64,000 nucleotides of DNA, taken from Photorhabdus caribbeanensis (GTDB taxonomy: Bacteria; Pseudomonadota; Gammaproteobacteria; Enterobacterales; Enterobacteriaceae). The position numbers and the translations under genes were made by a program. The number at the start of each line of letters is the position of its first letter. Positions within the stretch are counted from its first letter, which is position 1. This document shows, piece by piece, positions 9,750 through 19,414 of this stretch. The stretch spans positions 96,458-160,457 of the forward strand of contig NZ_RCWB01000007.1 in NCBI RefSeq assembly GCF_018448885.1, given 5' to 3'. A model generated the notes under the pieces. That model did not search any database and had not been told where the DNA came from. It worked only from the letters and a program-made list of their open reading frames with translations.

Positions 9750-10232
9750 TTAGGCTTTTTCTGCTAATTGTGACGGACTGACCTGCCAGACAAGAGTCCC
9801 TTTGCCAGTCTGGCTGTTTAAATCTACACATATCATTGCAGAAGTTGCAAACATCGGTGGTGTTTCTGCCGGACATAGCTCAGCAACTAAGTAGCTGACT
9901 AATGGTAAATGAGAGACAACTAAAACAGCGTTATGACCTTGCTCAGCAAGAAGCTGGAGATAACTACTCACTGTAGCAGCATCACCTGACGGCGTTAACC
10001 CCAACAACACTTCTTCACCATCTGGTAAAGATAAGGATTTACGAACAACTTGTAACGTCTGTTCAGCGCGAATATAAGGACTTACTAATACGAGATCAAT
10101 CTGATGCTTTTGCTGTGCTAACCAGCAAGCCATTTTTTGCGATTCATTACAACCGCGAGGAGTCAGTTGCCGGGCGGCATCGCTCATTGCATCTAAAGCC
10201 GCGTCACCATGACGCATAATAAAAATTTGCAT
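9750..10232 (-). CDS. sixA: Phosphohistidine phosphatase SixA
   Basis: A 160-residue histidine-phosphatase-fold protein. The RHG signature is in MRHGDAALDA with the nucleophile histidine near residue 8, and a second histidine is in VVSHLPLVSYL. SixA removes phosphate from histidine on PTS-type and ArcB-type HPt proteins. GGTGGA precedes the ATG. Its position next to smrB and fadJ is the same as in E. coli, although an IS200/IS605 element now separates sixA from fadJ. Confidence 0.93.
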   Translation of the reverse strand: MQIFIMRHGDAALDAMSDAARQLTPRGCNESQKMACWLAQQKHQIDLVLVSPYIRAEQTLQVVRKSLSLPDGEEVLLGLTPSGDAATVSSYLQLLAEQGHNAVLVVSHLPLVSYLVAELCPAETPPMFATSAMICVDLNSQTGKGTLVWQVSPSQLAEKA

Positions 10233-10390
10233 AGTCCACCGTATGAATGAGTAAGTGCAGTTATTCTACCGCTAACAAATACCAGCAATCTCAACCTGAG
10301 TTATACAATAAAAATTGTTACTACAAAAACATTTCAAACTTGACATCCTCCCCCATTTTCGCATTTCGTGACTTAAGAGGGGGATTCCCG

Positions 10391-10976
10391 TTAGTGGGCG
10401 ACGGCTGATCGCTCTGCGTCAGGTTCCTGCTTCAACGGGCGGCCTGACCGCTCCATCCCTCCACAGGCAAGCACAGCATGCCCTGCCGCTAAAATGTTAC
10501 GAGCGCCGTTTACATCTGCGTTCGCGGTATATCCACACACTTGGCACACGAATTGACTCTGCGACAAGCGGTTCTCTTTTGCTGTATGACCGCAACATGC
10601 GCACCGCCGGCTGGTGTATGCCGGAGGGATTGCCTGTACCGTCATGTTTTCGTTTCCATACAGGCGATTTCGCTGCCAGTGTTTTATCGAAGCAACGCTG
10701 CCATGCCCCATGTCAGTCTTTCAGTTTTTGTTGAAGGTTATCAGTGTAAGCTTCCTGTAAGAAGGCATATTCCGGTGTTTTTTTCCACCCCGTGAGCATG
10801 CGGTTGAGTTCAAACGCGGAGGGAAGTTTTCCGCCAAAATCCAGAATGTGTTTTGTTACCTCAAGTCCGTGATCCCAGACAAAACGAGCACACCCGCATA
10901 ACTGTCGCAAACGCTGCGACTGTTCTTCCGTTGGCTCTGGTCTGAACTTGCAGGCTTTCAGTATTAGCATTATCAT
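10391..10976 (-). pseudogene. tnpB: tnpB (RNA-guided nuclease of IS605), internally deleted
   Basis: Two pieces remain. The N-terminal 87 codons (10976-10713; LKACKFRPEPTEEQ to NLQQKLKD) match TnpB starts. The C-terminal piece (10711-10391) carries the zinc-ribbon CACCGH...CQVCGY and the last RuvC aspartate region ([11 protein letters not shown]). The two meet in different frames with a stop between. About 200 central residues of a usual protein near 400 are gone, including RuvC I and II, so no nuclease can be made. The flanking end that would encode the guide RNA is still present. Confidence 0.85.
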
Positions 10977-11028
10977 TCAGTGTGTAGTAGGCTTATTCTC
11001 TATTTTACTGTGCCTTCGACTAACTTCA

Positions 11029-11433
11029 ATGCAAAAATACACAATTAATCGTTCACGACATGCCGCCTTTATTTTGCATGTACATCTTGTGTTTGTGACC
11101 AAATACCGTCGAAAGATTCTTGGCGAGCCACACTATGCCGCCTTTCATCAGTATGCAGGTGAGATCTGCCGTGACTTCGGCGCAGAACTTAAAGAGAGTC
11201 ACGGCGATTTAGATCATGTTCATATGCTGATTGAGTATCCACCGACCGTTCAGCTATCGATATTAGTTAACTCGCTGAAAGCAGTCACCTCCCGTCGCTT
11301 ACGTAATGAGTTTCTGGACTTACGCGAAGCATACGGAAAGGCGGTTCTCTGGTCTCGCTCCTACTTTGCGGGTTCATGCGGTGGAGCGCCGCTGGAAGTG
11401 GTGAAACAATACATTCAACATCAGCGTGGCTGA
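11029..11433 (+). CDS. tnpA: IS200/IS605-family Y1 transposase TnpA
   Basis: A 134-residue HUH single-strand transposase. The HUH motif is DHVHMLIEYPP and the catalytic tyrosine is in VVKQYIQHQ near the C-terminus. The frame extends upstream to 10948, but the ATG at 11029 gives the usual family N-terminus (MQKYTINRSRHAAF). It looks intact and could still move the element. It is divergent from the tnpB remnant, 52 bases away. Confidence 0.9.
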   Translation: MQKYTINRSRHAAFILHVHLVFVTKYRRKILGEPHYAAFHQYAGEICRDFGAELKESHGDLDHVHMLIEYPPTVQLSILVNSLKAVTSRRLRNEFLDLREAYGKAVLWSRSYFAGSCGGAPLEVVKQYIQHQRG

Positions 11434-11569
11434 TGATTCTACGGGCTTTTCAAGCCCATCCCAATTCCCCTCCCACCTGATGTCGGCGGAAGTACCCTTT
11501 GGAGCTAAAGATAGATGTTGCTTAAATCTATAAAGAGATCTTTTTCATTCAAAAATACTCAATACAATT

Positions 11570-11590
11570 CCGGTGCCTCAACGGCACCGG
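11570..11590. terminator. Hairpin between IS605 element and fadJ end
   Basis: CCGGTGCC and CGGCACCGG form a strong short-loop stem. A T run follows within ten bases on the plus strand, and an AT-rich stretch follows on the minus strand after the fadJ stop at 11623. It is likely the fadJI transcript end. Confidence 0.6.
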
Positions 11591-11622
11591 AAATCATTTT
11601 TTCATCAATGCAGCACTAGCCA

Positions 11623-13806
11623 CTATGGATAAAAACTTTTATTCTGTTCAGCCATTTTCACTAAACACTCACAAGGTACAAATCTATCTCCATACTGGCT
11701 TTCCAGCCTACGCAGAATCTCCACCACTCTGGCACAACCAAGGCTATCAATATAACGGAATGGACCACCAAAGAATGGTGGAAAACCAATGCCAAATACC
11801 GCCCCAATATCACCATCACGCGGACTTCTGATAATGCCTTCGTCCAGACAACGAACAGCTTCATTAAGCATTAACATCACACAGCGCTGAGCAATTTCTG
11901 ACGAGAGCATATGCGACTCAGGGGTTATATTCAGCAAGGTATAAATTGAGCTATCAACTTTTTTGCCTTTCTTACCCAACCGCCAGAATTTTCTGGCTTC
12001 TGATGTATACAAATAGAAACCACGCCCATTTTTCCTGCCCTTGCGACCATCTTTCAGTACAACATCGAGAGATTCAGGCGCTGCAAACCGCGGACCTAGC
12101 TGTTCTACCAGAATCGGCATGATTTTGGTGCCAACATCAATACCGACTTCATCCAATAAATTAATCGGCCCTACCGGAAAACCAAAATTAACCAGTGCTC
12201 CATCGATATGGTCAATAGGCTCTCCTGCTACCAGACAATGAGCGGCTTCACTAATATAAGGGACAAGAATCCGGTTTACATAAAATCCGGCTTTATCACC
12301 TACCACAATAGCGGTTTTACCCTGTTTCTTCGCCAACGCAACGGCTGTAGCAATCGTTTTCTCACTAGTCCCTTGATGTGGGATAACTTCCACCAACGGC
12401 ATCTTATCCACCGGACTAAAATAGTGCAGACCAATAACCTGTTCTGGTCGTTGGGCTTTTTCAGCAATCTGATGGATAGGTAATGAAGAAGTATTAGATG
12501 CAAATATGGTGTCCGGTTTAGCATTCGTTTCAATTTCTGCCACCATTTGCTGCTTTAGTGACAAATCCTCAAACACTGCTTCAACAACAATATCAGTTTG
12601 TGCGAAACCACGATAATCCGTCGTTCCTGAAATCAGCATCATTTGTTGAGCACGCTCTGCCGGGCGTAGTCGCTTTTGCTTCACCCGTTTGGACAACAAA
12701 TCCCAAGTATATTTCAATACCTGACTAATGCCCTTTTCATTAATATCTTTAATCCGCACGGGTAGTTTGCCACGGGTGGCTGTTACATTCGCAACGCCTC
12801 CGCCCATCAAGCCACCACCTAATATACCAACGCGCTTAATTTCCGCCGGTTTCTCTGATGAACCCGTTTCATTCTTCAACGAAGTTGCAGCAAAAAACAG
12901 ATTACGTAAAGCGGCAGATTCCCGTGTCATTGCCAGTTCACCAAATGCTACCGCCTCAGCCCGTAAACCCTGACTCATGCCTTTTTCAAGACCTTCTTTG
13001 ACAACATCAATAATTCGTTCAGGTGCAGGATAATGCCCACGAGTTTTCGCCAAAGTCTTTTTACGAACGATATTAAACAAAAAGTATCTTCCCAAGGGGC
13101 CAACTAATAACCGTTGTTGCCACGGCAAAGGCTTACGCACAGGAATACCTTTTTTGACTTTTTCGATAGCAATGTCCAGCAGAATATCCAACGGCACAGC
13201 ATCATCCACCAATCCGAGCCGTAATGCCTGTTTCGCCCGTAGCTGTTTACCTGTCAAAATGATATCCAACGCTGAACTGACGCCAATAAGTCTTGGCAAC
13301 CGTTGAGTACCACCAGAACCGGGTAATAACCCAAGTTGAACTTCAGGTAATCCAAGACGAGTTTTATCATCCAGTGAACACACACGCCAATGACATGCAA
13401 GGGCCAATTCCAAACCGCCCCCCAAGCAAGCGCCATGAATTGCTGCTACGACAGGTAAGGGGTAATTAGCTATCTGAGAAAATAGTTTCTGACCTTTTTC
13501 AGCCAAATCTCGCGCATCTTCTTTGGTCTTACATCCGGCAATCATGGAAATATCAGCACCGGCAATAAACGTATCCGGTTTACCGGAAATCAATATTAAT
13601 CCTTTAAGACCAGAAGATTGCTGAGCTTGCTTGAAAACATTCAGAAACTGATCAACAAATTCTGCTTTCAGCGTATTGACCTTTTCTCCCGGCACATTAA
13701 TGGTGATAACGCCGATTTTATCTGGCCTGACATCAAAATTGAAAACAGAAGCAGTTTGGTTTGTACCCGTAGTGATGGGTGCAGCATCATGTTGAGCCTG
13801 AGTCAT
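11623..13806 (-). CDS. fadJ: Fatty acid oxidation complex alpha subunit FadJ
   Basis: A 727-residue bifunctional enzyme. The N-terminal enoyl-CoA hydratase domain has [19 protein letters not shown], and the C-terminal 3-hydroxyacyl-CoA dehydrogenase has the NAD motif [14 protein letters not shown]. It matches the anaerobic beta-oxidation enzyme of E. coli in order and size. The start at 13806 was chosen over the open frame to 13854 because GGAGG precedes it and its ATG shares one base with the fadI stop (TAATG). The coupling indicates fadI-fadJ co-translation. Confidence 0.96.
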   Translation of the reverse strand: MTQAQHDAAPITTGTNQTASVFNFDVRPDKIGVITINVPGEKVNTLKAEFVDQFLNVFKQAQQSSGLKGLILISGKPDTFIAGADISMIAGCKTKEDARDLAEKGQKLFSQIANYPLPVVAAIHGACLGGGLELALACHWRVCSLDDKTRLGLPEVQLGLLPGSGGTQRLPRLIGVSSALDIILTGKQLRAKQALRLGLVDDAVPLDILLDIAIEKVKKGIPVRKPLPWQQRLLVGPLGRYFLFNIVRKKTLAKTRGHYPAPERIIDVVKEGLEKGMSQGLRAEAVAFGELAMTRESAALRNLFFAATSLKNETGSSEKPAEIKRVGILGGGLMGGGVANVTATRGKLPVRIKDINEKGISQVLKYTWDLLSKRVKQKRLRPAERAQQMMLISGTTDYRGFAQTDIVVEAVFEDLSLKQQMVAEIETNAKPDTIFASNTSSLPIHQIAEKAQRPEQVIGLHYFSPVDKMPLVEVIPHQGTSEKTIATAVALAKKQGKTAIVVGDKAGFYVNRILVPYISEAAHCLVAGEPIDHIDGALVNFGFPVGPINLLDEVGIDVGTKIMPILVEQLGPRFAAPESLDVVLKDGRKGRKNGRGFYLYTSEARKFWRLGKKGKKVDSSIYTLLNITPESHMLSSEIAQRCVMLMLNEAVRCLDEGIIRSPRDGDIGAVFGIGFPPFFGGPFRYIDSLGCARVVEILRRLESQYGDRFVPCECLVKMAEQNKSFYP

Positions 13807-15116
13807 TATTCCACCTCCAATACCATAGCAGTACCCAACCCGCCAGCAGCACAAGCGGTTGTCAACCCAAGCCCACCGCCACGACGACGCAACTCATTCA
13901 ATACTTGCGTCACCATACGAGCGCCTGTCGCTGCGAATGGGTGCCCATAAGCGATTGAACCACCTAAAACATTAAATTTGTCCATATCGACTTCACCAAT
14001 TGCTTGAGCACGCCCTAATTTATTACGAGCAAATTCATCACTGGCAAACATTTTCAAGTTTGCCAATGTCTGAGCTGCAAAAGCTTCATGCATATCGATT
14101 AAAGTCAGATCTTTCAGTGTAATACCTGCACGATCGAGTGCTATTGGCGTGGCGTATGATGGCCCTAATAACATATCTTGCCAGACATCAATGGCTGAAA
14201 ATGCATAACTACGCAGATAACCAAGCGGTTTTGTTCCCAACGCCTTAGCCACTGATTCACGCATCAATATGACTGCCGCCGCACCATCCGTCAGCGGTGT
14301 ACTATTTGCAGCAGTGACCGTGCCGTACTTACGGTCAAATGCCGGACGCAGCTTCGCATAAGAGGTCAGTACAGAATTTTTACGAACATTATTATCTTCA
14401 AGCAATGCTTCACGGTACGGTGGGAAGTGAGCTGTCATGACTTCATCAGCTAACAATCCCTGCTCCCAAGCTTTCGCTGCCAGAATATGGGAGCGGTGTG
14501 CTAACGCATCCTGATCTTCTCGACTGATACGGTAAGTCTTCGCCATCTGTTCTGCGGTATCTCCCATACGCAGACCTGTCGAATACTCCGCTACCGCCGG
14601 AGATACAGGCAATAAATCGCGAAATTTAAGGCGGCTAAGTAACTTAAGGCGTTGCGATAGCGTTTTAGCCTTATTCATATCCACCAGAGTACGAGCCAGG
14701 GATTTAGTCACGCCAATCGGCAATACAGACGAGGAATCTGCTCCACCAGCAATCCCAATATTCACCGAGCCAGCCATAATGCTTTCAGCCACATTGGCAA
14801 TCGCCTGAAAACTGGTGGCACACGCGCGGGATACACTGTAAGCATCAGTACTCACACTTAACCCAGCACCGAGAACGATCTCACGGGCAATATTTGGCGC
14901 CTCAGGCATTTGCACTACTTGCCCAAATACCAGTTGGTCAATCTTTTCAGGGAGTAAACCACTCCTAGTCACGAGTTCGCTGACAACTGATTTACCCAAA
15001 TCCACAGCCGGTATGCCGTGATACGATGTTGCCTGTTTAGCAAATGGAATGCGTAGCCCACTGACAATGGCGATACGCTCACCTTGCTGTGTCACTTTTG
15101 TTAAAGGACGACTCAT
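13806..15116 (-). CDS. fadI: 3-ketoacyl-CoA thiolase FadI
   Basis: A 436-residue thiolase, the same length as in E. coli. The acyl-accepting cysteine is in [17 protein letters not shown], with the second active-site regions in [26 protein letters not shown] and the C-terminal [13 protein letters not shown]. It performs the last step of the beta-oxidation cycle with FadJ. It is the first gene of the operon; a FadR-like palindrome lies 66 bases upstream. E. coli has yfcZ between fadI and fadL; no such gene is visible here. Confidence 0.96.
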   Translation of the reverse strand: MSRPLTKVTQQGERIAIVSGLRIPFAKQATSYHGIPAVDLGKSVVSELVTRSGLLPEKIDQLVFGQVVQMPEAPNIAREIVLGAGLSVSTDAYSVSRACATSFQAIANVAESIMAGSVNIGIAGGADSSSVLPIGVTKSLARTLVDMNKAKTLSQRLKLLSRLKFRDLLPVSPAVAEYSTGLRMGDTAEQMAKTYRISREDQDALAHRSHILAAKAWEQGLLADEVMTAHFPPYREALLEDNNVRKNSVLTSYAKLRPAFDRKYGTVTAANSTPLTDGAAAVILMRESVAKALGTKPLGYLRSYAFSAIDVWQDMLLGPSYATPIALDRAGITLKDLTLIDMHEAFAAQTLANLKMFASDEFARNKLGRAQAIGEVDMDKFNVLGGSIAYGHPFAATGARMVTQVLNELRRRGGGLGLTTACAAGGLGTAMVLEVE

Positions 15117-15181
15117 AACGGCTCCTGAAAGATTATCGTTAACTGAATCAAATTACTGAAAAAACTTTTCAACCAATCTGG

Positions 15182-15196
15182 ACAGGTCTGACCTGA
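15182..15196. promoter_or_regulatory. Candidate FadR operator before fadI
   Basis: ACAGGTCTGACCTGA is nearly palindromic and contains the GGTCNGACC-type core of FadR operators. FadR represses fad degradation genes and is released by long-chain acyl-CoA. The site is 66 bases upstream of fadI. Confidence 0.65.
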
Positions 15197-15596
15197 TAGA
15201 TCATTGTTAGCGTAATGTTTATAAATAGCAAACCTGAATAAATCAAAAATGAGAGGGAGCGCAACTTTAATTTATTTAATAGCTAAATGGTTTCAATACT
15301 TAATTCGAACATGTTCGCAAGCTTTTATGCGACACCAGCCTATTACACCAGTCACAATTTCATTACTAAAATATTCATAATGAATTTTAATATTTTATCT
15401 CTCTTAAACTACCGGGAAACTTGCACTACCCCTAAGAATATTTATCTGCCGAAATTTGATCTTAAAAAATCGTTTTTAAACGTTTTTATTAATATCAAAA
15501 ATCATTTTTTTGTTAACTGAGTCGCGTTTTTGATATCAACTTGGTAATATTTTGAAAACATTCTTGCAACACCAACTGTTATCAGACCTATACTTC

Positions 15597-15614
15597 ACGA
15601 CTGGTCTGATTTGT
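15597..15614. promoter_or_regulatory. Candidate FadR operator before fadL
   Basis: GACTGGTCTGATTTG matches the left half of the FadR consensus (CTGGTCNGA) closely. A second weaker site (ATCAGACCTAT, about 15581-15591) lies just upstream. Two FadR sites before fadL are also known in E. coli. Confidence 0.55.
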
Positions 15615-15698
15615 CATCAAGACAAACCGACCCTACAATCCTGCGCTCCTTGCTAAGATAAGTGGCATAGTTAAATAATAAACAAGAGGGTTTTGGTT

Positions 15699-17024
15699 AT
15701 GAACCAGAAAAACCTGTTCACCCGTTCAGCATTAGCGGTTGCAGTGGCAATAATTTCATCGAATGCTGGCGCTGCTGGTTTCCAGTTAAATGAATTTTCT
15801 ACTTCGGCTTTGGGCCGCGCTTTTTCCGGGGAAGGCGTTGTTGCTGATAACGCAACGGTAGGAAGTCGTAACCCAGCAGCAATGACACTGTTTGATCGCC
15901 CATCATTTTCTATTGGCGCTATCTATATCAACCCTGATGTTGATATTAGCGGTAAATCCCCAGTAACGGGCAAAAGCACTAACGCTAAAAATATCGCGCC
16001 TACTGCTTGGATACCTAACCTACATTTCATTATGCCAATCGATGATCAATGGTTTGTTGGTACTTCGGTCACTACCAACTTCGGCTTGGCAACCGATTTT
16101 AGTAATAACTATGAAGCAGGCCCTATCGGCGGTAAAACTGACCTGACAACGCTGAACTTCAACTTAAGCGGTGCTTATAAGCTGAATGATCACTTTAGCT
16201 TTGGTTTAGGGCTGAACGCGGTTTACGCGGATGCAGAAATCGTCCGTCATGCGGGCGCTCTGTCGTATCACCCTAAATTGCCAAAAGGTCTCATAAAACC
16301 AACAGATGAAGTTGCTAATCTGTCAGGTAAAGATTGGGGCTATGGCTGGAACGCAGGTATCATGTATGAAGTGGATGAAAATAACCGCTACAGCTTGACT
16401 TATCGTTCTAAAGTTAAAATTAAGTTTAAAGACGGTGACTATAAAAACGACATACCTGTTCAGCTAGGTCAAATGGCGCAAAAAATGGGAATAAATTTAC
16501 CGGGTACTGGAGGCCAAACCATTGGCGGTAGATTGGATCTCAATTTGCCTGATATCTGGGAAGTTTCTGGTTATAACCGTGTAGCACCTAAATGGGCTAT
16601 CCACTATAGCCTGGCATACACAGGCTGGAGTGAGTTTAATGAACTGAAAGGGACCAGAAATAAAGATGGATCTGTCCTGTTTAGTAAACATGAAGGCTTT
16701 AAAGATGCCTACCGTATTGCTTTAGGTACAACGTATTATCACGATGACAACTGGACATTCCGTACAGGTATCGCCTTTGACGACAGCCCGATTCCTGCTG
16801 AAAACCGTTCTATCTCCATTCCGGATCAAGATCGTTTCTGGCTGAGTGCAGGCGCAACCTACGCATTTAACAAAGATGCTTCTGTTGATGTAGGTATTTC
16901 ATATATGCATGGTCAGAAAGTCACCGTTAAAGAGAAATTGTCTGAAGCGTTGCCTAACGCATATGAATTCGAAGCTAAAGGCACTGCTTGGTTGTACGGT
17001 GTGAACTTCAACTACGCATTCTAA
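15699..17024 (+). CDS. fadL: Long-chain fatty acid outer-membrane transporter FadL
   Basis: A 441-residue outer-membrane beta-barrel. It has a signal peptide (residues 1-27, ending SSNAGAA), the FadL N-terminal hatch sequence [20 protein letters not shown] and the conserved [13 protein letters not shown]. The C-terminus ends in FNYAF, the aromatic-terminal pattern recognised for barrel insertion. ATG 15699 is chosen over TTG 15693 because AGAGGG is well spaced before it. It imports long-chain fatty acids for the FadIJ pathway encoded divergently. Confidence 0.95.
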   Translation: MNQKNLFTRSALAVAVAIISSNAGAAGFQLNEFSTSALGRAFSGEGVVADNATVGSRNPAAMTLFDRPSFSIGAIYINPDVDISGKSPVTGKSTNAKNIAPTAWIPNLHFIMPIDDQWFVGTSVTTNFGLATDFSNNYEAGPIGGKTDLTTLNFNLSGAYKLNDHFSFGLGLNAVYADAEIVRHAGALSYHPKLPKGLIKPTDEVANLSGKDWGYGWNAGIMYEVDENNRYSLTYRSKVKIKFKDGDYKNDIPVQLGQMAQKMGINLPGTGGQTIGGRLDLNLPDIWEVSGYNRVAPKWAIHYSLAYTGWSEFNELKGTRNKDGSVLFSKHEGFKDAYRIALGTTYYHDDNWTFRTGIAFDDSPIPAENRSISIPDQDRFWLSAGATYAFNKDASVDVGISYMHGQKVTVKEKLSEALPNAYEFEAKGTAWLYGVNFNYAF

Positions 17025-17038
17025 TAATATGCCACTCT

Positions 17039-17073
17039 AAAAAAGGATAGCGATATTATTGCTATCCTTTTTT
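17039..17073. terminator. Bidirectional terminator between fadL and mlaA
   Basis: AAGGATAGC and GCTATCCTT form the stem. The left flank is a run of A and the right flank a run of T, so the hairpin can work in both directions for the convergent fadL and mlaA genes. Confidence 0.85.
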
Positions 17074-17105
17074 ATCTACGCAGCTAAAAACCCAATAAGG
17101 AGTTA

Positions 17106-17861
17106 TCAATCATCAATACTATCTAAATCATCCTGTAATGCTTCAGCATTTGGATTTTTCGTGGCTTCCAGTTTACCGCCGCTTGCCATAAAATCATGGC
17201 TCTGGAAGTAAGCCTCACGCATCATCAAATAGGGATCTGACGAGTTCTTCAACAAGCCATCAGAATCCAGTAAACGAGCACGGGTTTCAATCCCTTCAAA
17301 TGCCCACTTACCGGCTGACATCCAAATAGTCAGATAACTCAGCATTGGATAAGTCATATCCGCCCAGTCTCCCCCTTCATCACGTAGGGTAAAACTGCCA
17401 TAGCCCGGTAATACAACATAAGGGCCATACCCCACCTTATGATAGCCCAGAGTACTCCCAAAGCGTTTTGACTCTTCTTTTGCCAATTTAGGGTTTGCCA
17501 TCGTTGCAACATCAATCAGCCCCCCCATACCCAAAATGGTATTCAGGAAAAAACGATTAAAATGTTTCATCCCCTGATATGGATTACCACGCAAGAAACT
17601 GTTTACCATACTAGCCGGCTCTTCGAGATTACTCAGAAAATTACCCAAACCATTTCGAGCAGGCATCGGCACATAATCACGCCACACTACCGCGACTGGA
17701 CGTAAAACATAAGGGTCAAGAACATCATAATTAAAGTTGAACATTGTACGGTTAAAGCCTTCCAGTGGGTCTGAACGCCCCTGTTCAACAGTATCAGATG
17801 AATTAGCGCATCCAACTAGTAATACGGCGGTAAGAGCGATTCCGCCCAAACGATACTTCAT
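17106..17861 (-). CDS. mlaA: Outer-membrane lipid asymmetry lipoprotein MlaA (VacJ)
   Basis: A 251-residue lipoprotein. The signal peptide ends in the lipobox LLVGC, followed by the family sequences DPLEGFNRTMFNFN, PARNGLGNFLSNLEEP and GYGPYVVLPGYGSFTLRD. MlaA removes misplaced phospholipids from the outer leaflet with OmpC and MlaC. The ATG at 17861 with GGAGAGA upstream is chosen over TTG 17873. Its place beside fadL and argW is as in E. coli. Confidence 0.95.
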   Translation of the reverse strand: MKYRLGGIALTAVLLVGCANSSDTVEQGRSDPLEGFNRTMFNFNYDVLDPYVLRPVAVVWRDYVPMPARNGLGNFLSNLEEPASMVNSFLRGNPYQGMKHFNRFFLNTILGMGGLIDVATMANPKLAKEESKRFGSTLGYHKVGYGPYVVLPGYGSFTLRDEGGDWADMTYPMLSYLTIWMSAGKWAFEGIETRARLLDSDGLLKNSSDPYLMMREAYFQSHDFMASGGKLEATKNPNAEALQDDLDSIDD

Positions 17862-18049
17862 ACATCTCTCCAAGTAATAACCTTCTAGATCCGGCAGATC
17901 AGTTTTTGCACGACTCGCCGATAATCATCAATAATATAAATATTACTGACAATCCAACTTGAATGGTACTCAATTCAAGCGATCACTAAATAGGCAAACA
18001 GTTTATAACGCCTTATATTATGAATGAAAAGCCGTTATAATGAAGCTAT

Positions 18050-18124
18050 GTCCCCTTAGTTAAATGGATATAACAAGCCCCTCCTAAGGGCTAATTGCTG
18101 GTTCGATTCCAGCAGGGGACGCCA
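18050..18124 (+). tRNA. argW: tRNA-Arg (anticodon CCT)
   Basis: The sequence folds as a cloverleaf. The acceptor stem GTCCCCT pairs with AGGGGAC, the anticodon loop CTCCTAA carries CCT, the T arm is GCTGG-TTCGATT-CCAGC, and the CCA end is encoded. Position downstream of mlaA equals E. coli argW, a tRNA known as an integration site for prophage-like elements. No integrase gene or duplicated 3' end was seen here. Confidence 0.95.
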
Positions 18125-18382
18125 GTCTAATGCTAATAAACATAACCTTCCGCTAACAGAATTTCTTTAAAAACAGCCCTTCTCCACCTTTGTCGTAGAA
18201 GATGTTTGTATGTTGTCAGATCACATTAAGCACAAAAAACCCCACCAGATAATTGATGAGGCTTATTTTTATATTTCTGGAGCTTTCAATCGATTATTTT
18301 TAGCTTAAACGACAGGTATTAGCCTGTAGACAACGGTTTCAAGATAATTTAAAGATCGTAACTCAGCCATAATTCTCTTCTT

Positions 18383-18817
18383 CTAAGGCTCTTCTGTACC
18401 GTCGATCTCCAATGCAGCTTTATCAAATGTATAAAGCGGTGAAACCGACTCTTTATTTTTTATTCCATACCGCTGAGACTTATTCACTATCAATGCATCC
18501 GCAAAGTCGGCCTGCTTAGTCTTACCGCCGCATTTAATCGGTTTTGCATTGATATAGTCATCCAATGCACACCAGAGCGCATGACCATCTTCGAAGACAA
18601 CATTAGGCTCTTCAATAAGCCTGTGCAACACTTTCACCAGAGACTCTTTAGGTAGCAAGTAACGCTTGCCTCTCAATGTCCAGATTGTCTCAACTAAGAC
18701 TACATCTGTGATTAAGATTTTTTGATTACCTTCAAAGAGTGCATTGGCCTTTTGAGATTGGTTCGCATCATCTTGCAGCAGATACCTGAGTAAGACGTTT
18801 GTGTCTACCGCAATCAT
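18383..18817 (-). CDS. PIN-domain toxin (VapC-like)
   Basis: A 144-residue PIN nuclease. The first catalytic acid is in MIAVDTNVLLRYLLQDD, a conserved glutamate in VVLVETIWTL, and the C-terminal acidic cluster in ADFADALI and TFDKAA. PIN toxins of type II systems cut specific RNAs. The start codon overlaps the stop of the upstream AbrB-type antitoxin by one base (TGATG), the usual coupling of such pairs. The RNA target is unknown. Confidence 0.85.
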   Translation of the reverse strand: MIAVDTNVLLRYLLQDDANQSQKANALFEGNQKILITDVVLVETIWTLRGKRYLLPKESLVKVLHRLIEEPNVVFEDGHALWCALDDYINAKPIKCGGKTKQADFADALIVNKSQRYGIKNKESVSPLYTFDKAALEIDGTEEP

Positions 18818-19035
18818 CAGTGCATGCCACTCTCAAGTGATTCTTCTTCACTCACCTGGTGATCGGTCAAGACATCCTTCAATATCCCCTTCGCGGCACC
18901 TTTGCGCTTTGTGACAATTGAAATGACCCCTTTTCGGCTGACAAAACTCTCATACTCATCACCTGGCTGAATGCCAGCTATCAAACATTGCTCAAGCGGT
19001 AACGTCACCTGCCTTTTTTGGCTAACTATTGGCAT
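18817..19035 (-). CDS. AbrB/SpoVT-type antitoxin partner of PIN toxin
   Basis: A 72-residue protein with a swapped-hairpin AbrB-like DNA-binding fold (MPIVSQKRQVTLPLEQCLIAGIQPGDEYE) and a charged C-terminal tail that would bind the toxin. The ATG at 19035 with AGAGGT five bases away is used, although the frame is open to 19140; the longer version would run into an ERIC element. The operon is antitoxin then toxin, probably self-repressed. Confidence 0.82.
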   Translation of the reverse strand: MPIVSQKRQVTLPLEQCLIAGIQPGDEYESFVSRKGVISIVTKRKGAAKGILKDVLTDHQVSEEESLESGMH

Positions 19036-19103
19036 ACAACACCTCTTTACTAAATTTAAAAAGTAAAGATATGCGTATCTTTGTATGTTGTCAACAGTAA
19101 ATA

Positions 19104-19230
19104 TATACCCAATGGATTTCAAGATGGATCGCGACGGCAAGGGAGCGAATCCCCGGGAGCATAGATAACTATGTGACCAAGGTGAGCGAGTACAGCCAAC
19201 AAAGAGTCAACTTGAAAGATAACGGGTATA
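19104..19230. repeat. ERIC (IRU) element
   Basis: About 127 bases form a long imperfect palindrome beginning TATACCCAATGGATTTCAAG and ending GAAAGATAACGGGTATA. The GGGAGCGAATCCC and CATAGATAACTATG centre is typical of enterobacterial repetitive intergenic consensus sequences. It lies just upstream of the antitoxin-toxin pair. A second copy is at 44289. Confidence 0.9.
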
Positions 19231-19343
19231 GAATCTTTTTTTGAATTACATGACAACTCGCTATCATCAATAAATTGAAAGTAAGTTACGTATGCATATC
19301 AGAAGGAGAATAATATGGATTGCTGCTGGTCTTCATTAATTGG

Positions 19344-19374
19344 AAATAATGCCGGTAAAAGCCGACATTATTTT
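19344..19374 (-). terminator. Hairpin downstream of dctA
   Basis: AATAATG-CGG and CCG-CATTATT pair around a short AAAA-containing loop, 40 bases after the dctA stop. A modest T-rich tail lies on either side. It likely ends the dctA transcript. Confidence 0.55.
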
Positions 19375-19414
19375 ATTAATTGGTCATCGAATAGGTAAAA
19401 ACCTAAAGATCTAC

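Larger units (their letters stand above)
10338..11500. mobile_element. IS200/IS605-family element with divergent tnpA and deleted tnpB
   Basis: The element holds an intact Y1 transposase gene (tnpA, plus strand) and a broken tnpB (minus strand) in the divergent IS605 arrangement. The outer ends carry subterminal hairpins rather than inverted repeats: CTCCCCC paired with GGGGGA at about 10348-10385, and GGGCTTTTCAAGCCC at about 11441-11455. Exact ends are uncertain by tens of bases. It sits between sixA and fadJ, which are adjacent in E. coli. Confidence 0.8.
15117..15698. promoter_or_regulatory. fadI/fadL divergent regulatory region
   Basis: A 582-base intergenic region separates the divergent fadI and fadL starts. 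It holds FadR-like sites near each end and AT-rich DNA in the middle. A 77-codon open frame at 15287-15520 has no recognisable family or ribosome-binding site and is not called. The yfcZ gene found here in E. coli is absent. Confidence 0.7.

Noticed and set aside
15287..15520. 77-codon frame between fadI and fadL, where E. coli has yfcZ
   Set aside because: The sequence does not resemble YfcZ, is AT-rich and has no ribosome-binding site.
18125..18382. Prophage attachment duplicate after argW
   Set aside because: No second copy of the tRNA 3' end and no integrase gene were found in the window.
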